The position numbers and the translations under genes were made by a program. Below the pieces are notes generated by a model. That model searched no databases. It was not told the origin of the DNA and saw only the letters and a list, made by a program, of their open reading frames with translations. 63,620 nt of DNA from assembly GCF_030063185.1 (NCBI RefSeq), contig NZ_JASISP010000024.1, forward strand, positions 1 to 63,620, written 5' to 3'. The DNA comes from Arthrobacter sp. H35-D1 (GTDB taxonomy: Bacteria > Actinomycetota > Actinomycetes > Actinomycetales > Micrococcaceae). Position 1 is the stretch's first letter, and every line of letters starts with the position of its first letter. Shown here in pieces: positions 54,110-63,429 of this stretch.

Positions 54110-55197
54110 GTCCACACACTGAGCAAGGATCGGCCAAGGTCTCCCACTGGCCCAACCAGCCACCGGCTTCCTTTGCCTTCGTCATGGCCACGGGCATAGT
54201 TTCATCCGCGCTGCTCGATGCCGAGTGGCCGCTTGCCGCGGCGGTGCTGTTGTGGATAGCCGTTGCCGGCCTCGTGCTGTTGCTGGTGGGCTTGGTGGGT
54301 CGGATCATCCTCCACACGGCCGATGCTGTGGCGGACTTCCGCGACCCGCACAGGGGCTTCGGCTACCTGACAATGGTGGCTGCCATCAATGTGGTCGGCA
54401 TCGGGTTCCATCCCGTGGCGCCGAGCGTGACCTGGATTCTTGCGTTTTCCAGCATTCCGCTGTGGCTGTTTCTGGCCTATGGGGTGCCGCTTTCCATGAT
54501 GCTCCGGACGGAGATCGGCGAAAGCCTGCGTCCCCGTCTGCTGCCTGTGGACGGCACATGGTTCCTGTGGGTGGTCTCGACCCAGTCCCTGTCGATGGCC
54601 GCAGCGTCGCTGGCTTCCGGGGGCAGTTCGGTGCGCCTGCTCAGCGATGCTGCCGTGGCGTTCTGGGGCATTGGCATCATGCTGTACCTGACACTGACCA
54701 CCTTGGTGATCCTGCGCCTGTTGACGGGCGGTGAAAACCTGGGCGGCATTGTGCCAACCAACTGGATATTCATGGGTGCCACCGCCATTACAGTTCTGGC
54801 CGGCTCCATGATCCTGCACCTGCCCGGGGAACTTCCCGTGGTGCACATGGCAGGGCCCACGGTGGGCGGTATCAGCTACCTGCTGTGGGCCTTCGGGCTG
54901 TGGTGGGTTCCGCTGTTGGTGGCGTTCGGTTTTTGGCACCATGTGGTCCGGCGCGAACCGCTTCGGTACACCACAGCGTTGTGGTCGATCGTGTTCCCGC
55001 TGGGCATGTTTGCCGTGGCCACTTTCAGGTTTGGGCGCGAAAATGAGATGCCGCTCGTGCAGTTCGTTGGACAAGGCGCCACCTGGATTGCCGTCTTCGC
55101 GTGGGTTGTGGTGGCTGGAGGCATGGCCATGGCCTTTCTGCGCTGGTTGCGGCGACTTTGGCATAGGCGCGTGCAGGCCAGGCGCCTCCCTGCCTAG
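54106..55197 (+). CDS. TDT/SLAC1-family transporter
   Basis: 363 residues from ATG 54106, which overlaps the lipoate-ligase stop (ATGA). About ten helices: ASFAFVMATGIVSSALL (typical first segment), IVMA-like FGYLTMVAAINVVGIGF, NWIFMGATAITVLAGSMIL, WSIVFPLGMFAVATFRFG. Related to tellurite/dicarboxylate transporters and anion channels; substrate unknown. Confidence 0.87.
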   Translation: MSPHTEQGSAKVSHWPNQPPASFAFVMATGIVSSALLDAEWPLAAAVLLWIAVAGLVLLLVGLVGRIILHTADAVADFRDPHRGFGYLTMVAAINVVGIGFHPVAPSVTWILAFSSIPLWLFLAYGVPLSMMLRTEIGESLRPRLLPVDGTWFLWVVSTQSLSMAAASLASGGSSVRLLSDAAVAFWGIGIMLYLTLTTLVILRLLTGGENLGGIVPTNWIFMGATAITVLAGSMILHLPGELPVVHMAGPTVGGISYLLWAFGLWWVPLLVAFGFWHHVVRREPLRYTTALWSIVFPLGMFAVATFRFGRENEMPLVQFVGQGATWIAVFAWVVVAGGMAMAFLRWLRRLWHRRVQARRLPA

Positions 55198-55255
55198 CCT
55201 GCCACTTGGGCCAAGCACCTGTGGCCTGGGTTAAGCGCCTGCGGCCTGTGCCCGG
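55197..55255. repeat. 20-bp degenerate repeat, about three units, at the 3' ends of TDT and pepN
   Basis: GCCTGCCACTTGGGCCAAGC (55197), ACCTGTGGCCTGGGTTAAGC (55217), GCCTGCGGCCTGTGCC (55237). The pepN stop at 55231 lies inside it. Confidence 0.65.
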
Positions 55256-57873
55256 AGCGCGCGGAGCAGGTGGTCGCGCTTTTCGAGCACGATCCGACGC
55301 AGCCCGTTGGCGGCGTTCGGGTGGCAGGCCAGCCAGGCATCCGTGCGAACAAGCACGGGGTGCGCTTCCGGGCTGGATCCCGCTGCAAGGTCCTGCCGGG
55401 CTGGGAAAAGTCCGCGAACGATTCGTCCGGAAATCTCAAGGCTCCGTTCATCCCAAACCCCTGCGATGGAGGCAAAGTAAGGCTCCACGAACACCTCGAG
55501 GGCTTCCACCGGGGCCATGTTGAACCCGGCAATGGTGGCGCTAAGCAGTTCATTGCTGAGGGCGTTCCCGGCAACTGCACCGTCCCAGAGCTCCTGCCTG
55601 CGCCCGGCATCCGGAAAAGCCGCCAGCGCAGTGCGACGGGCAGCACGGTATTCGGCTGTGGTCTCCGCCGCCAGTTCGCCGTCAAGTTCGGCAGTGCTCG
55701 CCGCACCGCGGGCAGACAGCGCCTGCCACAGAAGCCAGCGCAAGTTCCTGTCGACCAGCAAGCCATCGGGTACATTCACGCCGTCCAGGAGCCCGCGGAG
55801 GCGTGGTACCAAGGCGTCGCTGCTGCGTCCAAGGGCGGCCAGGGCACGGGCCCAGACAAGCTGTTCATCGCTGCCGGGCAGGGCACCGACCAAGTGGCGT
55901 TCGACGCCGTTTGCCAGGCGCTCTGCTTCCTCGGCCCTGAGCTGCGGGGGAGTGTAACGGCCCAAGGCGAAAAGTGCGTTGTCCACAAGGGTCTGGAGGA
56001 GGTTGATGTCCCTTTCCCCCGTGGTCTGCTCCACGACGGCTTGCAGGTAGCTGACGGCGGGCAGAATGCTATCGCGGCAAGCGTTCCACAGCGCGGACCA
56101 AACAAGGCTTCGGGCCAATGTGTCGCGCACAGTGCCCACGCCAGCCAGTGCCGTGGCGAGCGACCCGGCGTCGAGCCTGACCTTGGCATAGCTGAGGTCC
56201 TGGTCGTTGAGCAGGACGAGATCCGGGGCCGGCAGTCCTGCTGCGGCTCCCACTTCCGTCACTTCGCCCACCACGTCCAAAGGCAGCGAATGGCCGCGCA
56301 CCAATCCTTCGCCGTCGTAGTTGAAAAGGCCGACGGCGAGGCGGTGCGGTCGCACGGACGAAAGGCCGGTGATGGGATCCACCGAATCCTGGCCGATGGA
56401 GAGGGAGGAAATGCGGCCGTCGGTGGTGGTAAGTGCAGGTGTCAGGGTGGACATGCCGGAAGTTTGCAGCCAATGGCCGGCCCAGGTGCCCAAATCTCGT
56501 CCCGAGGCGGTGCCCAGCGGGAGCAGCAAGTCCTGCAGCGACGTGTTGGAGTAGGCGTGCGCCTTGAAGTATTCGCGCGAGCCGGCGATGAAGGCATCAC
56601 GTCCCACGTAGGCCACCAATTGTTTGAGCACCGAGGCGCCCTTGGCATAGGTGATGCCGTCGAAGTTGGCCTTGGCGGCTTCGAGATCGGGGATGTCGGC
56701 CACGATGGGGTGTGTGGTGGGCAGCTGGTCCTGGGTGTAGGCCCAGGCCTTGCGGCGGCTGGCGAACAAGGTCCAGGACTTCTCCGCCCAGGGGGTGGCT
56801 TCGGCGACGGCCAAGTGGCCCATGTAGTCGGCGAAGGACTCCTTTAGCCACAGGTCGTCCCACCAGCCCATCGTGACAAGGTCGCCGAACCACATGTGCG
56901 CCATCTCGTGCATGATGGTGGTGGCACGCAGTTGGTACGCGGTGTCGGTTGCGCGTGAGGCGTGAATGTAGGATTCCGTGAACGTGACGAGACCCGGGTT
57001 TTCCATGGCGCCCAGGTTGTATTCGGGCACGAAGGCTTGGTCGTACTTGCCGAAGGGGTAGGGGTGGTCAAAGAGTTCGTTAAACCACGCCAGACCGGCC
57101 TTGGTGACTGTGAAGATCTCCGCCGCATCGAAGTGCGGGGCCAGGGACGCACGGCAATAGGCTGCCAACGGGATGTCGAGGTGCTGGCCGGTGTGTTCAC
57201 TTTCGGGACCGAAAACCATGGAGAAGTGGTCTTCGGCCTTGAAGTACGGCCCTGCCAGAACTGTTGTGATGTAGGTGGAAATGGGCAGGGTGGGGGCAAA
57301 ATCCCAGCGCAAGATGCCCTCCGCCTGCTCGGTGCCCTGGGCCGGCGATTGGTTGGAGGCGACCTCCCAGCCGGCCGGTGCCGTGACGTGGAAGGTGAAG
57401 GGTGCCTTCAGGTCGGGCTGTTCGAAGTTGGCAAAAACCCGGCGTGCGTCGGCCGGTTCGTACTGGGTGTAGGTGTACACCTGCCCGTCGCTGGGATCCT
57501 GAAAACGGTGCAGGCCTTCCCCTGAGGTGGAATAGGCGGCCGTGGCATCAACCACCACCTCGTTCTCCGCGGCCAGGTTGGGCAAGTGGATCCGGGAACC
57601 GTCAACCACTTCGGCAACATCCAGCTCCGCGCCGTTCAGGACCACAGACTCAACGCTGAGCCCAATGAAGTCAAGGAACGTTGCCGGGGCGCCGGAAGCG
57701 GAGCCAACCTCTCCGGACGGATCTGCTGAAAAGATGATGCTGCTGCGAGTAGGGAATCCCGCGACGGTGAGGTCCCCGGCGCGGCTCAGATCGAGTCCGA
57801 CGTCGTACTTGTGGACAGTGATGAGGGACTTGCGGGCTGCGGCTTCACTGCGCAGCAGATTAAAGTTCGGCAC
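55231..57873 (-). CDS. pepN: Aminopeptidase N
   Basis: 880 residues from GTG 57873; a TTG at 57885 would add four. M1 metallopeptidase: NLGAMENPGLVTFTE (exopeptidase motif GAMEN) and TIMHEMAHMWFGDLVTMGWWDDLWLKESFADYMG with HExxH-x18-E zinc ligands. C-terminal helical domain runs to the end. Trims N-terminal residues of peptides in the cytoplasm. Confidence 0.94.
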   Translation of the reverse strand: MPNFNLLRSEAAARKSLITVHKYDVGLDLSRAGDLTVAGFPTRSSIIFSADPSGEVGSASGAPATFLDFIGLSVESVVLNGAELDVAEVVDGSRIHLPNLAAENEVVVDATAAYSTSGEGLHRFQDPSDGQVYTYTQYEPADARRVFANFEQPDLKAPFTFHVTAPAGWEVASNQSPAQGTEQAEGILRWDFAPTLPISTYITTVLAGPYFKAEDHFSMVFGPESEHTGQHLDIPLAAYCRASLAPHFDAAEIFTVTKAGLAWFNELFDHPYPFGKYDQAFVPEYNLGAMENPGLVTFTESYIHASRATDTAYQLRATTIMHEMAHMWFGDLVTMGWWDDLWLKESFADYMGHLAVAEATPWAEKSWTLFASRRKAWAYTQDQLPTTHPIVADIPDLEAAKANFDGITYAKGASVLKQLVAYVGRDAFIAGSREYFKAHAYSNTSLQDLLLPLGTASGRDLGTWAGHWLQTSGMSTLTPALTTTDGRISSLSIGQDSVDPITGLSSVRPHRLAVGLFNYDGEGLVRGHSLPLDVVGEVTEVGAAAGLPAPDLVLLNDQDLSYAKVRLDAGSLATALAGVGTVRDTLARSLVWSALWNACRDSILPAVSYLQAVVEQTTGERDINLLQTLVDNALFALGRYTPPQLRAEEAERLANGVERHLVGALPGSDEQLVWARALAALGRSSDALVPRLRGLLDGVNVPDGLLVDRNLRWLLWQALSARGAASTAELDGELAAETTAEYRAARRTALAAFPDAGRRQELWDGAVAGNALSNELLSATIAGFNMAPVEALEVFVEPYFASIAGVWDERSLEISGRIVRGLFPARQDLAAGSSPEAHPVLVRTDAWLACHPNAANGLRRIVLEKRDHLLRALRAQAAGA

Positions 57874-57930
57874 CGCTTCATTCAATCACGGCTTGCAGGC
57901 GGTGTGGCCACGCCCGTTGGTGGCCTGTAC

Positions 57931-57957
57931 CTGCTGTGCCTGCTGTGCTTGCTGTGC
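57931..57957. repeat. 9-bp tandem repeat upstream of pepN
   Basis: CTGCTGTGC, CTGCTGTGC, TTGCTGTGC at 57931, 57940 and 57949, in the gap between pepN and the YeiH gene. A looser Cys/Ser/Pro-rich stretch follows on. Confidence 0.75.
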
Positions 57958-58012
57958 CTTCCGACACTCAGGACTTCCCCGGACTCCCGAAACTCTGGAC
58001 TTCCTCTGCCGG

Positions 58013-59089
58013 CTACGCCGACATCAGGTGAACCGCGCCAAACGCCAACGCCGCGATCAGCGCCCAAGCGCACATGGCCATGACGGTGGCGCGCAGGCCG
58101 GTGTTGAGCAGTTCGCGCACCCGGACACTGGAGCCGAGCCCAAAGAGCGCAGCGCCAAGGGCAATGTCCTGGGCCAGGGCACCTGCCTCGATGACGCCGT
58201 CGGACATCCAGCCTGTGGTGCGCAGGGCGGCCATGAGCAGGAAGCCAACCACGAACAGCGGAACGACGGGTGGGAAACGCGGGGCTGCCGCGGCCTCGGG
58301 GCTGCCCGACTCCAACAGGGCCAGCGCCCGCGCATGACGCTTGCGTTCAATCGCCCCGGCCACGCCCACAATGGGCGCCAGGAGCACCACGCGCGTCAGC
58401 TTGACCACCACGGCGGCGCTCAGGGCAACGGCGCCGGCAGTCTGGGCCGTCGCCACCACTTGTCCCACGTCGTGGACGCCGGCGCCCACCCATTGGCCAA
58501 AGTGCAGGGTGGAGAGGCCCAGCGGATGCATCAGCAGCGGCAACACGCCAATGGCGAGTGTGCCGCAGAGTGTCACCAGGGCCACGGGAAGCACGGTGTC
58601 TTCGTGTTTGGTGTTCTTCACAGCCGCCATGGCGCCAATGGCGGAGGCACCGCAGATCGAGAAACCGGTGGCAATCAACAGGGGAGTGTCGCCACCGAGC
58701 TTGAAGAGCTTGCCCAAGGCGAACGTGCCGGCAAAACTCAGCAGTACCACGGCAATGATCAGGGCCACACTGATCCAGCCCAGGTCCATGATGTCGCCCA
58801 GGCTGAGCTTGAGGCCCAGGAAGACGATGCCGGCGCGCATGAGGTGTTTGCCGGCGAAGTTCAGTCCCGGCCGCAGCGGCCCCTGGCACCATTGCGAGGT
58901 GACTGGCACGTTCGCGGCTGCAATGCCCAGGACAACGGCGATGGTCATCGAGGGAAGCGCCGGGACGACGGTGTGCAACAGCAGGGAGACGGCGACTGCG
59001 GCAAGGGCCGCTGCCAGGCCGGGCGCCAGATCGTGCACCGTGGTTTTCTGGGTCCCGTTGGTGACGGGACCGGCGTCGGGCTTCACCAT
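58013..59089 (-). CDS. YeiH/UPF0324-family membrane protein (putative sulfate/anion exporter)
   Basis: 358 residues from ATG 59089, with AAGGTGAG upstream and overlapping the SDR stop. About ten helices: SMTIAVVLGIAAANV, GKHLMRAGIVFLGLKLSLGDI, ATGFSICGASAIGAMAAVKN, GVHDVGQVVATAQTAG and ALGAALFGLGSSVRVRELL are family signatures. Function not established. Confidence 0.9.
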   Translation of the reverse strand: MVKPDAGPVTNGTQKTTVHDLAPGLAAALAAVAVSLLLHTVVPALPSMTIAVVLGIAAANVPVTSQWCQGPLRPGLNFAGKHLMRAGIVFLGLKLSLGDIMDLGWISVALIIAVVLLSFAGTFALGKLFKLGGDTPLLIATGFSICGASAIGAMAAVKNTKHEDTVLPVALVTLCGTLAIGVLPLLMHPLGLSTLHFGQWVGAGVHDVGQVVATAQTAGAVALSAAVVVKLTRVVLLAPIVGVAGAIERKRHARALALLESGSPEAAAAPRFPPVVPLFVVGFLLMAALRTTGWMSDGVIEAGALAQDIALGAALFGLGSSVRVRELLNTGLRATVMAMCAWALIAALAFGAVHLMSA

Positions 59090-60522
59090 GGGCTCACCTT
59101 GTAGTCCTTCAGGAAGACGCCGAACTGGTCTTCGCCGGATTCGCCCATCACGATGGGGTCGTAGACGCGGGCGGCTCCGTCCACAAGGTCCAAGGGCGCG
59201 TGGAAGCCTTCTTCGGCCAAGCGCACCTTGGTGTAGTGCGGGCGTTCGTCGGTGATCCAGCCGGTGTCCACGGCCGTCATCAGGATTCCGTCCGCCTCGA
59301 GCATCTCCTTGGCGCTGGTTCGGGTGAGCATGTTCAGCGCGGCCTTGGCCATGTTGGTGTGCGGATGTCCGGGGCCCTTGTATGCGCGAGAGAACTGTCC
59401 TTCCATGGCCGAGACATTGACAATGTACTTGCGGCGGGCGTTCGAGGCATGCATGGCCGGGCGGAGCCGGGACACCAGCAAGAACGGTGCCGTGACGTTG
59501 CACAGCTGAACTTCGAGCATTTCCAGCGGGTCGACCTGGTCAACCACCTGCGTCCAGCTGTTGATGCTTGCAAGATCGGGGACCAGGCCGCCGGCGTCGA
59601 TGGCAGTCCCAGCCGCAATGCGGTCAAGGGACGCCGAACCCATGGAAAGTGCCAGGGCAGCGATTTCATCGCCGGCCAGCTGGGGGTTTTCCATCATTTG
59701 GGTGGCCAGGGCCAGCGGGTGCTTGTCGTGGGCGTGGCCGAAGGTGACAAGTTCAGGCACGGGGGAGTGGGTGGGGAGATCTTCGAGTTCGGCATCCACC
59801 AGCGGCTTGTACGCGTTTCCTGTTCGGCGAACGGTCTGAGCGGCATTGTTGATGATGATGTCAAGGGGGCCGGCTTCGTTGAGCGAGTCGGCCAAGGCCA
59901 CAACTTGGCTGGGGTCGCGCAGGTCGATGCCGACAACCCGGAGACGGTGCAGCCACTCGCTGCTGTCTTCCATGGCTGCGAAACGGCGGGCTGCGTCCTT
60001 GGGGAAGCGTGTGGTGATGGTGGTGTGGGCGCCGTCGCGCAGCAGCCGCAAGGCGATGTACATGCCGATTTTGGCACGTCCGCCGGTCAGCAGCGCCCGC
60101 TTGCCGGAAAGGTCGGTGCGGGCATCGCGCTTGGAATGGTTGAAGGCCGCGCAATCCGGACACAGCTGATGGTAGAACGCATCAACCTGGGTGTAGTGCT
60201 GCTTGCAGATGTAGCACGGGCGGGAACGCAAAAGCGTTCCCGCCGTGTCGCCCGTTGCTGACGGTTTGAGCTTGTTTCCCCGGGTTTCATCATCGATGCG
60301 ATCCGGAGCCGCCGTCGCGGTCTTTGCAATGACCGCCCGGTCAGCGTCATTGACCGCGTCCCGCTTGGCGGTCCGGCGGTAGCGTTTGACGGCTTTGAAC
60401 ATCTTTCCCGTGGCCCTGCGGACCTTTATGTAGTCGGGATGTTCTTCATCGTAGACATGGATGTTCTCCAAGACTCTCAAACACTGTTGAATCTCTTCGG
60501 GGGTAAAATCTGCGGCAGTCAC
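59083..60522 (-). CDS. SDR oxidoreductase with zinc-ribbon-like N-terminal region
   Basis: 479 residues. Residues 1-140 are an extra N-terminal region with a helical charged part and CYICKQHYTQVDAFYHQLCPDCAAF (two CxxC-like pairs that may bind zinc). Then the SDR domain: RALLTGGRAKIGMYIALRLLRDGA, LDIIINNAAQTVRRTG and KYIVNVSAMEGQFSRAYKGPGHPHTNMAKAALNMLTR. The place of the catalytic Tyr reads YKGPGHPHTNMAK. Unlike a standard 250-residue SDR. Confidence 0.85.
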   Translation of the reverse strand: MTAADFTPEEIQQCLRVLENIHVYDEEHPDYIKVRRATGKMFKAVKRYRRTAKRDAVNDADRAVIAKTATAAPDRIDDETRGNKLKPSATGDTAGTLLRSRPCYICKQHYTQVDAFYHQLCPDCAAFNHSKRDARTDLSGKRALLTGGRAKIGMYIALRLLRDGAHTTITTRFPKDAARRFAAMEDSSEWLHRLRVVGIDLRDPSQVVALADSLNEAGPLDIIINNAAQTVRRTGNAYKPLVDAELEDLPTHSPVPELVTFGHAHDKHPLALATQMMENPQLAGDEIAALALSMGSASLDRIAAGTAIDAGGLVPDLASINSWTQVVDQVDPLEMLEVQLCNVTAPFLLVSRLRPAMHASNARRKYIVNVSAMEGQFSRAYKGPGHPHTNMAKAALNMLTRTSAKEMLEADGILMTAVDTGWITDERPHYTKVRLAEEGFHAPLDLVDGAARVYDPIVMGESGEDQFGVFLKDYKVSPW

Positions 60523-60554
60523 TGGACAATTTTAGCCCTTCCGGCAGGAACGGC

Positions 60555-61970
60555 CTACCTGGTTGCGCTGGCCCTCTCCTCCACGGCAGTTTCTGCCGTT
60601 TCCTGTTCAACTTCGGTAGTCTCCCGCGTATCGCCGCGGGTGTCTATGGCATCGAGAAATTGGCCCTGGATTTTAGCGATGGTTCTCTTGGCCAAGGCCC
60701 GCTCGGCTTCATCCGGAGCCGACACCACCTGCCCCTTGCTCAAGACGGTCAAGCCCGACTCGGTGATAACAAAGCCCCGAGCCCTGTCCAGCTCCACGTC
60801 CACGCCGATGGTCGCCCCGGCAGGGATCTTCACGTTTTTGTCAATGATGGCCTTGCGCACCATGGCGCCTTCGCCAACGGTGACCCGGTCCATCAGCACG
60901 GAGTCTTGCACCAGGGCACCATTGCCGACGTAGACATCGGTGGATAGCACGGATGTGTCCACGATACCGCCTGAAACGACCACTCCCGATGCGACGATTG
61001 AGTCCAGTGCAGTGCCCACGGAGTTGTTCTCGCCGTGGACGAACTTCGCCGGTGCGGACAGCGTGTTGCGGGTGTAGATGGGCCAAGCCGTGTTGTAGAG
61101 GTTGAATATGGGCAGCGGGGAGATGAGGTCCATGTGTGCGTCGTAGTACGAATCGATGGTCCCCACGTCACGCCAGTAGTTTCTATCCCTGTCTGTGGCC
61201 CCGGGGATGTCATTGGTGGAGAAGTCGTAGACGAAGGCTTCGCCGCGTTCCACAAAGTGCGGGATGATGTCCCCGCCCATGTCGTTCTTCGTGTCGCTCT
61301 TGGCTGCGTCCAAGTCAAGCGCCTCGACCAGGGCGTCGGTGTCGAAAACGTAGTTGCCCATGGAGGCAAGGAACTGGTCGGGAGCATCCGGCAAACCGGG
61401 CGTGGTGTCCGGCTTTTCCACAAAGGCTGAAATTTTGTGGGCGCCAATTGCGCCGGGAATCTCGGCATTGTCAATTTCAATGACACCGAACTGGTCTGCC
61501 ATGTCCAGCGGCTGGCGCACGGCGGCAACGGTTGCCCTGGCGCCGGACTTGATGTGGCTTTGCACCATCTGCTCAAAATCCATGCGGTAGACGTGGTCCG
61601 CGCCAACCACCACCACGATGTCTGGTTCGGCGTCAACGATCAGGTTCATTGACTGGTAGATCGCGTTGGCACTTCCCAGAAACCAGCTCTTGCCGCGTCG
61701 CTGCTGGGCAGGGACGGAGGCAACGTAGTTGCCCAGCAGCGTTGACATCCGCCATGTTTCAGAGATGTGGCGGTCCAGGCTGTGTGACTTGTATTGGGTC
61801 AGCACAACCATTTTCAGATAACCGGAATTGGCCACATTGGATAAGGCAAAATCAACCAGGCGGAACCCGGCAAAGGGCACCGCAGGTTTGGCCCTGTCCG
61901 CTGTCAACGGCATCAATCGCTTACCCTCGCCACCTGCTAGTACGATCGCCAAGACTTTTTTTACTGACAT
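60555..61970 (-). CDS. glgC: Glucose-1-phosphate adenylyltransferase
   Basis: 471 residues. Makes ADP-glucose for glycogen. [28 protein letters not shown] (pyrophosphorylase loop), [34 protein letters not shown] and a C-terminal left-handed helix region. The enzyme is usually about 405 to 415 residues; here a tail of about 58 residues follows, rich in Glu, Thr and Ala ([20 protein letters not shown]). Divergent from glgA. Confidence 0.95.
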   Translation of the reverse strand: MSVKKVLAIVLAGGEGKRLMPLTADRAKPAVPFAGFRLVDFALSNVANSGYLKMVVLTQYKSHSLDRHISETWRMSTLLGNYVASVPAQQRRGKSWFLGSANAIYQSMNLIVDAEPDIVVVVGADHVYRMDFEQMVQSHIKSGARATVAAVRQPLDMADQFGVIEIDNAEIPGAIGAHKISAFVEKPDTTPGLPDAPDQFLASMGNYVFDTDALVEALDLDAAKSDTKNDMGGDIIPHFVERGEAFVYDFSTNDIPGATDRDRNYWRDVGTIDSYYDAHMDLISPLPIFNLYNTAWPIYTRNTLSAPAKFVHGENNSVGTALDSIVASGVVVSGGIVDTSVLSTDVYVGNGALVQDSVLMDRVTVGEGAMVRKAIIDKNVKIPAGATIGVDVELDRARGFVITESGLTVLSKGQVVSAPDEAERALAKRTIAKIQGQFLDAIDTRGDTRETTEVEQETAETAVEERASATR

Positions 61971-62004
61971 GATCCACCCTCCGCCAGCTTTATTTTTGCA
62001 TTTG

Positions 62005-62028
62005 GTTGTGACCTCCGAGGGTCACAAC
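62005..62028. promoter_or_regulatory. Palindrome in the glgC-glgA intergenic region
   Basis: GTTGTGACC-N6-GGTCACAAC is a perfect inverted repeat with 9-bp arms. It lies 34 bp from the glgC start and 40 bp from the glgA start, the only symmetry in the 98-bp gap. Probably an operator for joint control. The spacing does not match CRP/GlxR sites. Confidence 0.6.
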
Positions 62029-62068
62029 AACTTCACACTAGAACAAATGTGTCCCGACAGACTACCTT

Positions 62069-63277
62069 GTGAGTGTGCGTATAGATATTGTGACAAAGGA
62101 ATTTCCGCCCGAGATTTATGGAGGGGCCGGTGTGCACGTCGCCGAGCTCAGCCGTGTGCTCGCTGCGAAGGCTGATTTGCGCGTCCATGCGTTCGGAAAA
62201 GATAGGGAAAAGGATTTCCACGGGGCCACTGTTGCCTCGTATGAACCCCTTCCTGAACTTTCCGGTGCAAACGCCGCCATTCAAACGCTGGGGGTGGATT
62301 TACAGATCGTGCCTGCGGTTGCGGGTTCCGATCTTGTGCATTCCCACACTTGGTACGCGAACATGGCCGGCCATATTGCCGCTCTGATGCATGGCATTCC
62401 GCATGTGCTCAGCGCCCACAGCCTAGAACCGTTGCGTCCGTGGAAGGCCGAGCAGTTGGGCGGCGGTTACACCGTTTCTTCATGGGTGGAGAAGACGGCT
62501 TATGAAGGCGCCGCAGCCATCATTGCCGTGTCCGACGGTATGCGCCAGGACATTCTGCGCAGCTACCCCGACGTGGATCCGGCCAAGGTCAAGGTCATTC
62601 ACAACGGTATTGATGTTTCCGAGTGGCAGCGGGATGAGAAGGACGACGTCGTCCGGTCCCTCGGGATTGACCCGGACCGTCCCAGCGTCGTTTGGGTTGG
62701 AAGGGTGACGCGCCAGAAGGGCGTGCCGTACCTCTTGAAGGCAGCGGCAGCTCTTCCTCCCGAGGTTCAACTGGTCCTGTGCGCAGGTGCTGCGGACACC
62801 CCCGCACTTGGTGCCGTGGTCAACGAACTGATTGAGGGGCTAAAGGCTCAGCGTGACGGCGTTGTTGTCATCGAAAGAATGCTTCCTCGTGCCGAACTGA
62901 TTCAGGTGCTCAGCCACGCAACTGTGTTTGCCTGCCCCTCAATTTATGAGCCCTTGGGCATCGTGAATCTGGAGGCCATGGCGTGTGGCGCAGCTGTGGT
63001 CGCAAGCGCTACAGGCGGCATCCCCGAAGTGGTTGCCCACGGCGAGACGGGTTTGCTGGTCCCATTGCAGCAGGTCGGCGACGGAACAGGCACACCACTG
63101 GATCCAGAGAAGTTCGTTGCGGATTTTGCCGCCGCGATGATTGAGGTTGTGAACGATCCCGCCCGTGCCCGTGCCATGGGTGAAAATGGTCGGCAGCGCG
63201 CCTCGGATCATTTCTCGTGGGAATCGATTGTCGAGCAAACCTTGGAAGTGTACAAAAGCGTACTTTCAGAGAATTAA
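62069..63277 (+). CDS. glgA: Glycogen synthase (actinobacterial GT4 type)
   Basis: 402 residues from GTG 62069. GT4 fold with TKEFPPEIYGGAGVHVAELSRVL at the N-terminus, VHSHTWYANMAGHIA, VWVGRVTRQKGVPYLLKAAA and CPSIYEPLGIVNLEAMACGAAVVAS (EPxGxxxLEAMA). In this group the enzyme may make maltose-1-phosphate or elongate glucan from ADP-glucose supplied by GlgC. Confidence 0.94.
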   Translation: MSVRIDIVTKEFPPEIYGGAGVHVAELSRVLAAKADLRVHAFGKDREKDFHGATVASYEPLPELSGANAAIQTLGVDLQIVPAVAGSDLVHSHTWYANMAGHIAALMHGIPHVLSAHSLEPLRPWKAEQLGGGYTVSSWVEKTAYEGAAAIIAVSDGMRQDILRSYPDVDPAKVKVIHNGIDVSEWQRDEKDDVVRSLGIDPDRPSVVWVGRVTRQKGVPYLLKAAAALPPEVQLVLCAGAADTPALGAVVNELIEGLKAQRDGVVVIERMLPRAELIQVLSHATVFACPSIYEPLGIVNLEAMACGAAVVASATGGIPEVVAHGETGLLVPLQQVGDGTGTPLDPEKFVADFAAAMIEVVNDPARARAMGENGRQRASDHFSWESIVEQTLEVYKSVLSEN

Positions 63278-63340
63278 ATTTCTCTGATCCGCAAGTAATT
63301 GGCATCTAATTCGTATCTAATTATTTGCGTGTTCTTTGTG

Positions 63341-63368
63341 AAGGCCCTGATCCATGGATCAGGGCCTT
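63341..63368 (+). terminator. Palindromic hairpin after glgA
   Basis: AAGGCCCTGATCCATGGATC and its complement form a perfect 28-bp palindrome 64 bp after the glgA stop, without a T-run. It could end transcription from both sides. Confidence 0.55.
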
Positions 63369-63429
63369 CACTGACTTAACGCTGCTCGAACTTAACTCCG
63401 TTCTAAGCATTTGCTGCTTGAATTTCCAG

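Noticed and set aside
62005-62028. CRP/GlxR binding site
   Set aside because: The spacing between TGTGA and TCACA is 10, not 6.
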